The position numbers and the translations under genes were made by a program. The notes beneath the pieces were generated by a model. The model saw only the letters and a list, made by a program, of their open reading frames with translations, made no database searches and was not told the origin of the DNA. 64,000 nucleotides of DNA from Liquidambar formosana (taxonomy: Eukaryota; Streptophyta; Magnoliopsida; Saxifragales; Altingiaceae): the NCBI GenBank assembly GCA_039720395.1, contig CM077831.1, positions 14,500,982 through 14,564,981 of the forward strand, in the 5' to 3' direction. Of the stretch, positions 1-12,140 are shown in pieces. Positions within the stretch are counted from its first letter, which is position 1; each line of letters begins with the position of its first letter.

Positions 1-23
1 CATAGAGGAGGAGAAAAGAGACA

Positions 24-187
24 CTGCATAATAGAGAAAGAAAGCACACTTTATTGACTAGGAATAATGGGAATGACACACAAAAGAAAGAAGGAAACAA
101 ACAAATCTGTATCAATAGACTCCACAAAGGAGTAAAGTCGATACATCTTATTGAATTAGGGAAATATTACTAAACTAAGACACCTAC
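24..187 (-). other. Element D protease-RT spacer, intron-like
   Basis: This is the equivalent of the intron-like spacers at 17111-17277 (A) and 37034-37203 (B). The GT donor (minus, 187-186) overlaps the gag-protease stop codon and the AG acceptor is at 25-24. An extra G in the short exon after the acceptor (near bases 8-11) would shift the frame into the pol ATG in this copy. Confidence 0.5.
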
Positions 188-3100
188 AAGCTGCTATCAG
201 GTAGGCCAAGGTCTTCTTCTTCATGGATCTCCGCAAATGACACCACATTCAGGTACCAATTCAGGAGTGGCACGGTAGCATGGCTAAGGATGAACCCTGG
301 AGTTCTTCAATGTCGAGTCTTCCAGGTGAGGATCATTTTGGAACATTTCAGTCATAGCCCCTGCATCAAGGTTCTTGCCCAGTCCTCCTCTTCTTTTCCC
401 AGAATCATCATTGATGGCTTCATCATCCACCATTTCAGCTGTGATTGGATACCATTCGGTGAAGAAGATTTCAAAACCCGGAACTCGGATCTTGGTAGCT
501 TGGTCAAAGGTGGGCTCTGGAAACCCGCAATATAGAAAATCATCCCTTCTTGGACGAAGTAACCATTCAAAGTAGGTCGATGGCGAGATCTTCAGGTCTG
601 GCACCCTTCCCTCGGCTTTGGCTCTTACTTTCTCTTGTTCCTCTTCAGCATTTCCGCATGATCATTTCTAGAGGGCTCATATCCTAGCCCGAAGGTGTAT
701 GAGGTGACACGGCTTGAAAGAGACGTAGGGATCCCTTGTTGGCGACGCCCTAGCCCCATGCTGGGAAGAAACTCATCTTTCTATTTATTTCACCGACGTG
801 CAAGTTGCCATGGGGCAAAAGTCCAAGGGTATTAATTCACCCTTTTCGAGCTCTTTTCAATGCATTGGACATAGTCAAACCCAGATAGCGGTATCGCTGC
901 TGATTCAGGTGTATCTCACATAGGCACACCTGCGAGTTTCAATTCATAGTCCCCTTGAAGTGTTACTATGGCTCTTCATAAGGAAACTTCACCTTTTGAT
1001 GGAGTGAAGATAGCACAGCCCCAGCAGGAGGATCCAAGGTCGGCCCAACAACAAGTTGAAACATGACGGCACATCCAACACTTGGAATTCTACCCAAATT
1101 CAGTGGGTCCCATGATAAGAGGCAAAGTAACTACCCCTATTACTTCTCGGCGGGTGTTGTCATAGCTTACGGTCTGCCCAGATGCGTGAAAATCAGTGGG
1201 TCCCAAACCCAAAACAGTGGCAGTTCGGAGAGGACATACCATTCAGTGCGGACCCATTGTCGATAAGAACGGTGGGAACCCTCTTCCCCATAGTGTCAAC
1301 GGTCACATGAGAGCTTGAGATGGCTCGGCCGCTTTTAGGTAGGTCTACATCGGTGAACACGATGGTTGAGTTTCTGGGAGTTGGATTCACCAAATGTACA
1401 ATCCCTCGGGGGATGTGTCAACAGGCACTTGTATCTGATTCAACAGTTTCAACACGGTATGTCTGTGCTTATCGAGGCCATGAGCAGCCCCAAATAGTAA
1501 TGTTGGCATTGGTCTTCTTCAGCTGCCTAAGCACTTCATCCTCTTCTTCTTGCAAGCTAGGACGCCTCTGCCCTTCCAAATCTTCCAACGGATTTCAGAT
1601 TCTAGGTAGGAGGCTTGAAATGACGACCCCCTCTGGTATATGGTCCAACTCATCATCGCTAGCCTATATGTCATGGACTTCCTCGGAGTCATTCATTAAG
1701 TCATCCCATTCTATCATGTCGATGCTCTCCATCTCTGTCGCAAGTCATCCCAACCTGAAGGGACTATCGGCTCATCTGATATCGGACTTGGGCTTGAGTA
1801 CAGCACATAGTAATCATATTTCCCCCCGACGCTTCACCTAATAGGCCAACCTGAGGATCCCCTGCTTCATATCTTTCTTTCAGCTCTTGTTGGATAGATT
1901 TCTTTGGCAACAACAAACCTTTTGGTCAATGAGGTCTTGGATGATCTTCTTTAGTATAGAACAAGCCCGGTGTCATGGCCGGGCACGAATGGTATTGGCA
2001 ATATTGGTGAGGGATTGATGGTCCTTGGCTTTGGTGGAAGTGGCATATAGGCTGTTATTGCTCAAATGGTGAAGAGACGGGTTAGTTATGGGAGCGGAGT
2101 GTATTATCTTATGGGATGGCAGGGCGAGAGGATTCAACCCCAATGGCATTTATGGTGTTAGGTGGGTGTGTGTTGTTGTGTGATGGGAGAGGATTACGGG
2201 TGACATTTGGACGGGTTGGTGGTGAAATGACTTGCTTGTCAATGAGGTCTTGGACTTGGTGGCGAAGGCGAATACAGCGATTGGTGGCATGGCCTTTGGA
2301 TTGGTGGTACTTGCAGTACTCATTCTCATTGTAGCTCTTGGGTAAGGGATTTGGTGGAGGTCTTGGGTCGAGTGGCTTCAATAGGTCACGACTTATGAGC
2401 TTTTCAAGGACTCTTTCGAGTGGCATGAATAGGTCAGTGAATTGGCGAGGTGGGTTGACATCATTGAGAGAAAAGGGTTGGATTGGTTGAGTTATGGTGT
2501 TGACCTCGGCATTGTTCTTCCCAGTAAAGTTTGTCTTGCGACTGCCTCACTTCCTCAGTCTTGATTGTCCCATCATTGATAGCATCTTCAAACCTGCGTG
2601 CCAGCCCCAATGAGAGCTTTGAAATTGGGAAATAGTGGGCAAATAGGGTGCTTGTGATACACGGCAAGCAGGTTCTTAACCACTAACTGAATTTGGTCCT
2701 CCTCATTCGGCCTATCCGTCATTCTCGACGCCTTTTGTCTCCACCTTGTAATGTAAGCGGAGAAAGTTTCATGAGCCCCTTGCTTGGTAGTTTCTAGGTC
2801 CCTTCGAGTAACGTCCACCCTCTGTGTTATACTTGTAGTGCTCTGAAAACTCATTGCATATGTCTTCCCAAGTCCGGGTTCTATTCTCATCCAAGGATAA
2901 GAACCATTTCAAAGCAGAAGTGGCCAAGGTTTCATGGAACATTTGAGCTAGAAGCTCGTCAGTAGCCCCTCGAAGGGTGCATAGCTCGCACGTACATCTT
3001 CAAATGAGTCTTAGGGCAACCCGTCCCATCGAACTTTCTAACTTCGGCATCTTGAATTGTAGTGGAATACGAGCCGTTGGAAACAGGGATAGAGTCCGCA

Positions 3101-3515
3101 TATCGACCATGTCATCAGCCCTGCGAATCCCTTTTATGGTTCTCTCCAAAGCTTCTACCTTGCTAGCTAACACGGAATCACTGCTAGTACCTTTCCCCTT
3201 GGCTTCCCCTTCTAGGTTGGTGACCTCAGGTTTCGAGCTACTTTCCCCCCTTGTCTTGGTGTTCTCATTGGATTGAGGTCCCTCTTCAGTGCCAGCCCCA
3301 TGAGGTACACCCGAGGAATGGGCCTTAGAGCCATTTTGTTCAAGATCCGCCATCTTCTGTTGGTTCTCTTGAGCCATTTTCAATGATGTATCGGATGTCT
3401 CGGCGGTATGGTCAAGCTTGGCCATGATGGCTTTCAGGCAAGCCTCAAGGTCAAAGTGCCCCTCACTAGTTCTTTCGTCGGCCATATCTGTCTGATGGGT
3501 AGACTCAACACTCAC
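187..3515 (-). pseudogene. Element D gag-protease, frameshifted
   Basis: This is the counterpart of the intact gag-protease gene of element A. The frame is broken many times: homologous fragments lie at 3515-3000 (N-terminal charged region), 2890-2588 (gag core), 2426-2109 (first CHHC knuckle), about 1393-1193 (protease) and 604-284 (C-terminal part). Most breaks are one- or few-base indels; for example the run around 2588-2600 and the protease start have bases not found in A. Unlike A and B, damage here is dominated by indels rather than C-to-T stops. Its LTR is still very similar to those of B, so some indels could be assembly or read errors. The product would have been the virion structural protein plus aspartic protease. 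Confidence 0.85.
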
Positions 3516-4360
3516 TAGACGCCCTTATGGATTGCGGATCCAAGCCAGCACGTCTATGGATAGAAAAGTTTTAACCTTTAGCCTAAGGATCTGTCCTAAA
3601 CCTCCATATTTTCCTTAATGAATTCGGTCTCTACACCATGTTCAATTAATTCATTCCTTTTATCCAATTACCTTTACAGGGGTCATGGATTAAGGGTATG
3701 TTTTAAAGAATAGGGCATAGAGTCCTTCAATTAGGTTTAATTAATCCCCTAGGACTAGCACATCACAAACATAGCTTTACATCCTATTTCTTTAATTTAT
3801 TCCTCCTAACCCATGGCCTTAACGAAGGCTAGGGTTTAAAGGTCTATGTTAAGGGCATAAGATATAAAGCCTCACACCACAAACACGACATAGCATCATT
3901 ACAAACAATTGTGGGTGCATAAAGGTGAGACCGTAGTGTCCTACAAGTCTGTCTATATGGACTAATGATAAGGGTAGGCTAGGGTCCTTCACTTGCTTGA
4001 GCAATCCTTATACCTAACCACATGTGGCATCAGGAACGCCGCGTGGGTCCAGCAGTACGTGATTAACTCATTTAATATACCCAAGGGCAAGCCAAGGGTA
4101 CTAGGCAAGAGAGGTTGATAGCTTTCGCCCCAACACATGGAATCAGGAAAACCAAGGTTGAGACTAGGCCGATCGTTGGCAAGGATACATCGAGGGACAT
4201 CGATCCTAACATGCAAGAGTTTGCGCACACAATGCAATAAATGAAAGCACACAATCAAGCGGATGCAATGTGATTGATTTTAATTAAACATAAGAAATTA
4301 ACCTATCCCATTTAAACTTTATAGTGTCTAGCCCACAAATCCCCAGTGGAGTCGCCAAAC
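3516..4360 (-). other. Element D leader and primer-binding site
   Basis: Untranslated region between the 5' LTR and gag. The primer-binding site is at 4341-4357 on the minus strand (TGGCGACTCCACTGGGG), two or three bases inside the LTR end. It begins with TGG, complementary to a tRNA CCA tail; for Ogre-type elements a tRNA-Arg primer is described, which I infer here. An 88-89 codon open frame (4258-3989) occurs in the leaders of A, B and D. The more diverged element C does not preserve it, so I do not call it a gene. Confidence 0.75.
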
Positions 4361-6962
4361 TGTGAACCCCGGAAATTGGGCCCACAAGGGATTGAAAGAA
4401 AATGGGTTTGAAAAAGAAAAAGGAAAGGAGTCGCCACCTTATTTTTTAAAGGAAACAAGGAAAACCCTAAAAATAGTTTGTTTTAGGAAAACAATTTGAA
4501 TGACTCCATAAAAAGGAAAGGCAAAAACCAATCTTTTGAAAACCAAAGAAATCGGGGATTCGGAGGCTAAGTTATGACATGGGAAGGTTCTAGGCAAAGC
4601 CTATAGGCACCCATGTCACCCTTTCGGTCTCTCAGTTCATTTGGGCTAAATTAAGATCTTTCCATACAAAAATCAGCAAGTATATCATCACAAGAATTGC
4701 ATGCATATCATATATTTCATTCATCCATCCACGCATAATAAGCGCATAAAAACAGAAAAAGAAAAAGAAGAAAAGAAAACAAAAATAAACCTAGGATGCT
4801 TGGATCCTAGAACGGACTTGAGCCTCACGAAGAGCGCCTACGTACCATGCAACGAAATACATGGATCAAAGTCCACGTAGTTCGAATAGAATTAGGGTTA
4901 AGACCTAATATAAACCTATGGTTAAAACCCTAGGTTTCCTTATTTGATCAAGAGAGTTGAATTTGATAGAAAGTTTGATTTTAGAAAGAACTCCATAAAA
5001 TGGAAACTTTAATAAAAACCAGAATTTTATTTATGAAGGAAACCTTTGATTAAACCATAGACTTGTATTAAAAATTAACCCTAGATAGGGAGAAGAGAAT
5101 GAGTTAAGAAGAAAGGTGAATTGGGGCACCTTCACACCCACTTACCTGAGCGCAATTAGCTCCAAACATTAGCCATTTCAGACATGAGCAGCCCTATTTG
5201 CCATAGGACAAATACCACACCTATTTGCACCCTTACAAGTGCTCAAAACCATGCAAAAACAATGATATGCAAATCTGGACATAATAGTATTATGACCTAA
5301 AATCATCCACTAAGCATGCCAATAGCAAAAACAGCGAACAATAATAAGTCCTAACATATTCCTAGAACCATATCATGCATAAAAACCCTAAAACATACTA
5401 ACATGCATGCAAAACTATCATGTTTACTGCATATGAAAAACATATACAGCAAACACGAAGAAAAACCAAATAAAAAAGTCTACTTTATCATGCTATATGA
5501 AAACAAACACAAAACAATGACTCTAAAACCCTAAACTCACAAATATGCTTAAAAACTCACAAGACATACTTTAATCATGCTAAAACCAAACTAAACAGAA
5601 ATTAAATCATGCATATTAACTAACTAAAGCAATATAACATGATGAAAATCCTAACTCTAACATGCAATGACACTAATCCTAGCACAAGGACAAACAGGAG
5701 CACAAGAATCATAACTATGCATTAAAAACCTAAAGGACAGCCCTAAAGCATGCTAAACAGTAGATAAAAAATAGATATTCCATGTATATAACTAGCTAGA
5801 GTGTTAATACATGATAAAAAAGCTACCTTTAACATGCAATAAGCCTAACCCATATGAAAACCTAGTTTAAGCTTGAATAGAGAAGGAGAATACCTTAGGA
5901 AGGGCCTTCCTTTGTGTTTGTAATTGTTCGTGGCTCCTCAGGTCTTTAGAGTGAATCAAACCAACACGAATCCTCCTCTTTGTCAAAGTGGTATCACAGC
6001 AAAGAGATCAAAACTCACTCAACTTTGAAAAGAAATAGAAAACAAAAAGAGAACAAGAGAAAAGAAAAGTGATTTTCGTCACTTTGCAGCAGCAGCAACT
6101 TCAATCGCGTTTTTGGGTATGAAAACGTTGGATTTGGACAAAGCTTGTGAAATACAAAGTTGTAGAGAATTGAATTATTTTTCTAACAAGACCAATTTCA
6201 TCAAATTCTGACTTCGGAGGAAAAAGTTATGATTAAAATACGACTGCTGGTTTTCAGAAAATCTGCTGCTGAATTATGACGAATTTCACTCCCTCCAAAC
6301 CCTCTTCTCCTCCCCCTTGTTTAAAGACATTAGGAGAGTATTTATAGCTGAAATCCGGAGTTTCCCTTTCCTTCCTGGACTAGGTTTCCTTGGAGAATAA
6401 TCAAAAGGTATTTTATAATGATAAAAGACTTCTAATCTGAATAGGAAAAGGAAATTGTCTTTTATAAAAATTGGGAGACTGACCGCTAACACGCATGCAC
6501 ATGTATCGTATGTGCGTACACACACTCATCACATACGTACACGTGTTAGTGTCATGATAAAAATGGCTTATTTAATAAAATAATTTTCTTTTCATTTTAA
6601 CCAAAAATCTCATGCTGTGATTCGCACTAATTCTTCAAGGATAATCCGTAAATAACCACACTAAACTCATCATCAGGGCCACGGGACTTAATACCTCATA
6701 TGCATCCTTATGAACTCCAATTGACAATTTGGAGATCATTCCAAGGTCAAATGAAAAGTTTGGGACTTAAAAGACAATTATGCCCCTCAAGTCACAAAAG
6801 CTCTTATTATCCCTCAAGATCAACTCCAATTTGAACCAAAATTCATATCCATTGTCCTTGTGACTCTAGAAAACTAATGCAAGTGACTAGACTCAAAAAC
6901 AAAACAAAAACATGCATGAAATGATGAGCCCTAGTAAGGTGGTGCAAAAATGGGGTGTGACA
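4361..6962 (-). repeat. Element D 5' LTR (2602 bp)
   Basis: On the minus strand it starts TGTCACACCCC (at 6962) and ends GGGGTTCACA (at 4361), the same termini as the LTRs of A and B. It lacks the roughly 190-bp U3 segment and the extra block near the U5 side found in A (compare 8764-8805 and 9575-9780), placing it with B. A quasi-palindromic U3 block with ends CTAACACG/CGTGTTAG (about 6484-6548) lies upstream of a TATAAATA box (about 6339-6346). Confidence 0.92.
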
Positions 6963-6967
6963 AAAAC
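6963..6967. repeat. Probable target-site duplication of element D (AAAAC)
   Basis: Five bases directly after the D LTR terminus. The partner copy lies outside the window, so this is an inference from the 5-bp duplications of A, B and F. Confidence 0.5.
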
Positions 6968-7079
6968 AAAGAAAAGAAAACACATGTGCCACAACTAGGG
7001 AACGACTCCTAACTCCACAAGGTGGGCTAGGCGGACACACTTTATTTGAAAGGAAAGCTAAGACAAGCTACTAAGGAAC

Positions 7080-7224
7080 CTATAATCTACTATCAGGTAA
7101 GTCAAGATCCTCGCCCTCAAGAACTTCTGCAATGGTACCCTCTTCAAGATACCAATTAAGGAGCGGCACGGCTGTATGGTAAATTGAAGAACACTCGAGA
7201 TCCGATTCCTCCACAGCAAGAACC
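7080..7224 (-). pseudogene. Element C gag-protease, 3' end split off by element A
   Basis: This short fragment is the C-terminal tail of C's gag-protease gene. It includes the stretch PLLNWYLEEG and ends with DLPDSRL before a TAG at 7082-7080, matching the tail of A's protein (ending DLGLPDSSL). Its upstream part is at 24301 and above. The 5-bp duplication GAACC is present on both sides of A (7220-7224 and 24301-24305), and counting one copy, the frame runs through the junction. This dates A's insertion after C was in place. The DNA from 7079 to 6963 is C sequence downstream of the stop, equivalent to the start of the protease-RT spacer; it lacks an obvious GT donor at the stop. Confidence 0.9.
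7220..7224. repeat. Target-site duplication of element A, left copy (GAACC)
   Basis: GAACC directly flanks the LTR start at 7225 and recurs at 24301-24305 directly after the other LTR end. Confidence 0.93.
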
Positions 7225-10036
7225 TGTGAACCCCGGAAATTGGGCCCACAAGGGATTGAAAGAAAATGGGTTTGAAAAAGAAAAAGGAAAGGAGTCGCCA
7301 CCTTATTTTTTAAAGGAAACAAGGAAAACCCTAAAAATAGTTTGTTTTAGGAAAACAATTTGAATGACTCCATAAAAAAGGAAAGGCAAAAACCAATCTT
7401 TTGAAAACCAAAGAAATCGGGGATTCGGAGGCTAAGTTATGACATGGGAAGGTTCTAGGCAAAGCCTATAGGCACCCATGTCACCCTTTCGGTCTCTCAG
7501 TTCATTTGGGCTAAATCAAGATCTTTCCATACAAAAATCAGCAAGTATATCATCACAAGAATTGCATGCATATCATATATTTCATTCATCCATCCACGCA
7601 TAATAAGCGCATAAAAACAGAAAAAGAAAAAGAAGAAAAGAAAACAAAAATAAACCTAGGATGCTTGGATCCTAGAACGGACTTGAGCCTCACGAAGAGC
7701 GCCTACGTACCATGCAACGAAATACATGGATCAAAGTCCACATAGTTCGATTAGAACTAAAGTTAAGACTTAATACAAACCTATGGTTAAAACCCTAGGT
7801 TTCCTTATTTGATCAAAAGAGTTGAATTTGATAAAGAGTTTGATTTTAGAAAGAACTCCACAAAATGGAAACTTTAATAAAAACCAGAATTTTATTTATG
7901 AAGGAAACCTTTGATTAAACCATAGACTTGTATTAAAAATTAACCCTAAATAGGGAGAAGAGAAGGGATAAGGAAGAAAGGTGAATTGGGGCACCTTCAC
8001 ACCCACTTACCTGAGCGCAATTGCTCCAAACATTAGCCATTTCAGACCTGAGCAGCCCTATTTGTCATAGGACAAATACCACACCTATTTGCACCCTTAC
8101 AAGTGCTCAAAACCATGCAAAAACACTAACATGCAAATCTGGACAGAATAGTATTATGACCTAAAATCATCCACTAAGCATGCTAATAGCAAAAACAGCG
8201 AACAATAATAAGTCCTAACATATTCCTAGAACCATATCATGCATAAAAACCCTAAAACATACTAACATGCATGCAAAACTATCATGTTTACTCCATATGC
8301 AAGACATATACAGCAAACACGAAGAAAAACCAAATAAAAAAGTCTACTTTATCATGCTATATGAAAACAAACACAAAACAATGACTCTAAAACCCTAAAC
8401 TCACAAATATGCTTAAAAACATACAAAACATACTTTAATCATGCTAAAACCAAACTAAACAGAAATTAAATCATGCATATTAACTAACTAAAGCAATATA
8501 ACATGATGAAAATCCTAACTCTAACATGCAATGACACTAATCCTAGCACAAGGACAAACAGGAGCACAAGAATCATAACTATGCATTAAAAACCTAAAGG
8601 ACAGCCCTAAAGCATGCTAAACAGTAGATAAAAAAATAGATATTCCATGTATATTAACTAGCTAGAGTGTTAATACAAGATAAAAAAAGTTACCTTTAAC
8701 ATGCAATAAGCCTAACCCATATGAAAACCTAGTTTAAGCTTGAATAGAGAAGGAGAATACCTTATTCTCTCTCAAACACTCAAGTATTAATGCATAAAGT
8801 GGCTCCCCTTGTGTTTGTAATTGTTCGTGGCTCCTCAGGTCTTTAGAGTGAATCAAACCAACACGAATCCTCCTCTTTGTCAAAGTGGTATCACAGCAAA
8901 GAGATCAAAACTCACTCAACTTTGAAAAGAAATAGAAAACAAAAAGAGAACAAGAGAAAAGAAAAGTGATTTTCGTCACTTTGCAGCAGCAGCAACTTCA
9001 ATCGCGTTTTTGGGTATGAAAACGTTTGATTTGGACAAAGCTTGTGAACTACAAAGTTGTAGAGAATTGAATTATCTTTCTAACAAGACCAATTTCATCA
9101 AATTCGGACTTCGGATGAAAAAGTTATGATTAAAATACGACTGCTGGTTTTCAGAAAATCTGCTGCTGAATTATGACGAATTTCACTCACTCCAAACCCT
9201 CTTCTCCTCCCCCTTGTTTAAAGACATTAAGAGAGTATTTATAGCTGAAATCTGGAGTTTCCCTTTCCTTCCTGGACTAGGTTTCTTTGGAGAATAATCA
9301 AAAGGTATTTTATAATGATAAAAGACTTCTAATCTGAATAGGAAAAGGAAATTGTCTTTTATAAAAATTGGGAGACTGACCGCTAACACGCATGCACATG
9401 TATCGTATGTGCGTACACACACTCATCACATACGTACACGTGTTAGTGTCATGATAAAAATGGCTAATTTAATAAAATAATTTTCTTTTCATTTTAACCA
9501 AAAATCTCATGCTGTGATTCGCACTAATTCTTCAAGGATAATCCGTAAATAACCACACTAAACTCATCATCAGGCCATATCAAAATTGAACTTCATGAAA
9601 CACTTTTGAGGGTAAAATGATGACTAATGAAAGTCAATTTGAAAAGATTTGGTTGGTAATTGTGAGTCAATTAGAGCTAACCCAAGGAAGGATCAATTAA
9701 CCAACTTGAACTACATCGAGCCATTTTAATCCCGAGCCATTGACTTACCAAATTGAACCTAGAAATACCTCATATGCATCCATATGAACTCCAATTGATA
9801 ATTTGGAGATCATTCCAAGGTCAAATGAAAAGTTTGGGACTTAAAAGACGATTATGCCCCTCAAGTCACAAAAGCTCTTATTATCCCTCAAGATCAACTC
9901 CAATTTGAACCAAAATTCATATCCATTGTCCTTGTGACTCTAGAAAACTAATGCAAGTGACTAGACTCAAAAACAAAACAAAAACATGCATGAAATGATG
10001 AGCCCTAGTAAGGTGGTGCAAAAATGGGGTGTGACA
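7225..10036 (-). repeat. Element A 3' LTR (2812 bp)
   Basis: Termini are TGTCACACCCC (minus, from 10036) and GGGGTTCACA (ending at 7225). It contains a U3 quasi-palindrome with outer arms CTAACACG and CGTGTTAG (about 9382-9447), a TATAAATA box (about 9236-9243), and a U5 with the TACGTAGGCGCTC motif (about 7700-7710). Relative to D and B it has two extra segments (near 8764-8805 and 9575-9780), defining a longer subfamily. A 79-codon open frame at 9422-9183 spans the TATA box and cannot be carried whole on a transcript starting there, so I do not call it. Confidence 0.95.
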
Positions 10037-10045
10037 GAAGCCCCT

Positions 10046-10107
10046 CATTGGCGAACAAGTTACACTTGTGAACCAATGATAAAGAACAACCCATTTTTGG
10101 CCAAAAA
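10046..10107. repeat. Inverted repeats next to the 3' LTR of element A
   Basis: Just inside the 3' LTR lies a 33-bp interrupted palindrome (10046-10078). Its outer arms are CATTGG/CCAATG and its inner arms ACAAGT/ACTTGT around TAC. A perfect 14-bp palindrome TTTTTGGCCAAAAA (10094-10107) follows. The same block is at about 43850-43905 in element B. The expected purine-rich plus-strand primer here is only the short ATGAGGGG next to the LTR (element sense), so this unusual block may matter for second-strand priming; that is inference. Confidence 0.8.
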
Positions 10108-10174
10108 GCCCGGAGAAATCACACACTGATACCAACAATGATGGGAGGTTGAAAACCTGAGACTGAAGTAAGGA

Positions 10175-11660
10175 AGTGTACTCAAGTCATGAGTATACTT
10201 AAACCACTGGGGGTTGGTGATTGTCAAGAGAAGCATATTCAAGCCACTACGAATGAACATACTTTTGAAACGGAGAAATATATTCTAGTCACGAATATAT
10301 TTAACCAAGTGATGAGAATGAGATCTGAAAAGTACGTTCAAGTGACGAACGTACCTTGGAAATGGAGAAGTATATTCAGGTCACGAATATATTTAACCAA
10401 GTGAGTGACAAAAAATCTGAGAAGTATACTCAAGTGATGAGTATACCATTGAAATGGAGAAATATATTCAAGTCGCGAATATATTTAACCAAGTAATCTG
10501 AGAATGAAATCTGAGAAGTATACTCAAGTGGTGAGCATACCATTGAAATGGAGAAATATATCCAAGCGATGGATATATTTAACCAAGTAATCTGAGAATG
10601 AAATCTGAGAAGTATACTCAAGTGGTGAGCATACCATTGAAATGGAGAAATATATCCAAGCGATGGATATATTTAACCAAGTAGGATAAAGAATAATCTG
10701 AGAAGTATACTCAAGTGATGAGTGTACTTTTGAAATGGAGAGATATATTCAGGTCACGAACATATTTACCCAAGTGATGAAAAAGATGCTGAGAAATATA
10801 CTCAAGTGATGAGTATACTTAATGATTGAAAAAGACTGAGAAGTACGTTCAAGTGATGAACATACTTTTGAAATGGAGAAATGTATCCAAGTGATGGATA
10901 TATTTAACCAAGTAAGCTGAGAAGTACACTCAAGTGATGAGCATACCATTGAAATGGAGAAATATATCCAAACGACGGATATATTTAACCAAGTAAGATA
11001 AGAATAATCTAAGAAGTGTATTCAAGTGATGAGTACACCATTGAAATGGAGAAATATATTCTAGTCATGAATATATTTAACCAAGTAAGTGACAAATAAT
11101 CTGAGAAGTATGTTCAAGTGATGAACATACCATTGAAATGGAGAAATATACCCAAGCGATGGATATACTTAACCAAGTAAGTGGCAAAATATCTGAGAAG
11201 TATACTCAAGTGATGAGTATACCATTGAAATGGAAAAATATACCCAAGTGATGGATATACTTAACCAAGTAAGTGACAAATGATCTGAGAAGTATGTTCA
11301 AGTGATGAACATACCATTGAAATGGAGAAATATACCCAAGCGATGGATATACTTAACCAAGTAAGTGACGAAATATCTGAGAAGTATACTTGAGTGATGA
11401 GTATACCATTGAAATGGAGAAATATATTCAAGTGATGAATATATTTAACCAAGTAAGTGATAATGAGGATCTGAAACTAGGAAGCATATTCAATGGGTGA
11501 ACATGCTTTTGAAATGGAAGAATATATTCAAGTGATGAATATATTCAACCAAGTATGATAGAGAATGAGAATTTGAAGCTGAGAAGCATATTCAAAGGGT
11601 GAATACACTTTTGAAATGGAAGAACACATTCAAGCGATGAATATATTCAACCAAGTAGGA
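10175..11660. repeat. About 93-bp tandem array of short palindromes (element A)
   Basis: About sixteen degenerate units with a period near 92-93 bp. Each has two interrupted palindromes separated by near-constant text (CCATTGAAATGGAGAAA, and TTAACCAAGTAAGT with CTGAGAAG). The palindromes share a loop close to AGTGA but differ in stem. Examples: arms GTACGTTC/GAACGTAC (10332-10354), GTATACTCA/TGAGTATAC (10424-10446), AAATATATTC/GAATATATTT (10460-10486), AAATATATCCA/TGGATATATTT (10554-10580), GTATGTTCA/TGAACATAC (11108-11130) and GAATATATTCA/TGAATATATTC (11520-11546). Small open frames across it on the minus strand are repeats of the unit and are not called as genes. It lies between the 3' LTR and the promoter of the antisense gene. 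Confidence 0.95.
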
Positions 11661-12140
11661 TGAAAAATCAAGATTTGAAATGAGGATATATGATCAATTT
11701 ATCAAGATTGAACAGGCATGGTGCAAGAGGAGAGTGACTTAACACATTGTCACTTGAGTTGGCATGACACAGGGGAAATATATTCAACTCTTTTGAACAT
11801 AAAATCAATTCAAGGAATTGATTTCAAGATCGAATTTGATTGATTTTAAGCTCAAAAAGTGTTGAATATCTCATTTGGAAGGAGGTTTGATCACGCGTCA
11901 AGGCGAGACAAAGCGAGGGAGAAAGCCAAAACAAGGTGGCTTGGGTGACCACCAGGCCTCGGGAGGCTAGCCGCCCAGGCCTGGGTGGTTACCCGAGCCC
12001 GAAGCGGAAATCCCACTTTGAATAGGAAACTTCCTATTCTGATGGGTTTTTTCCTATTTGAACTTGGATTTGTGACCTTTTCCCTATAAAAACACATCCA
12101 AGAGGTTCCTAAACCTACTTGTATTCATTCATTAGAAATT
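11661..12140 (+). promoter_or_regulatory. Promoter region of the antisense DUF7745 gene (element A)
   Basis: A TATAAAAA box lies at 12085-12092, 49 bp before the ATG at 12141, so the 5' UTR would be about 20-30 nt. Upstream, at 11940-11997, is a GC-rich inverted repeat. Its outer arms are CTTGGGTGACCACC and GGTGGTTACCCGAG (two mismatches), and its core has further pairs (AGGCCT, GGCTAGCC). The AT-rich stretch 11661-11900 contains no gene I can see. The same layout in mirror image is at 42172-42640 in element B. The TATA box and short leader support a transcript independent of the LTR. Confidence 0.75.

Larger units (their letters stand above)
1..6962 (-). mobile_element. Element D: Tat-type LTR retrotransposon, partial
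   Basis: This is the 5' part of a minus-strand element. It has a 5' LTR (4361-6962), a primer-binding site (4341-4357), an untranslated leader (about 3516-4340) and a decayed gag-protease region running to the window start. The internal sequence is collinear with element A (17091-21489) at very high identity, so the family assignment is secure. The window edge falls at the codon equivalent to A's pol ATG (complement of bases 1-3). The rest of pol, any antisense gene and the 3' LTR must lie to the left. The 2602-bp LTR matches the shorter subfamily of element B, not the 2812-bp LTRs of A. The bases after the LTR (6963-6967, AAAAC) should be its target duplication. Confidence 0.9.

Noticed and set aside
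1320..1841. 173-codon plus-strand open frame over element D gag
   Set aside because: It is the antisense shadow of the decayed protease/linker region of D; similar shadows appear opposite A and B.
10430..11452. Series of 60-70 codon open frames on the minus strand within the palindrome array
   Set aside because: They are translations of the repeat unit (recurring YFSISMV, LNISI words) without start context or conservation beyond the repeat.
10175..11660. Regularly spaced palindromic repeats resembling a CRISPR array
   Set aside because: The repeats are themselves variable, there are no unique spacers of constant length, and the context is a plant LTR retrotransposon with no cas genes.
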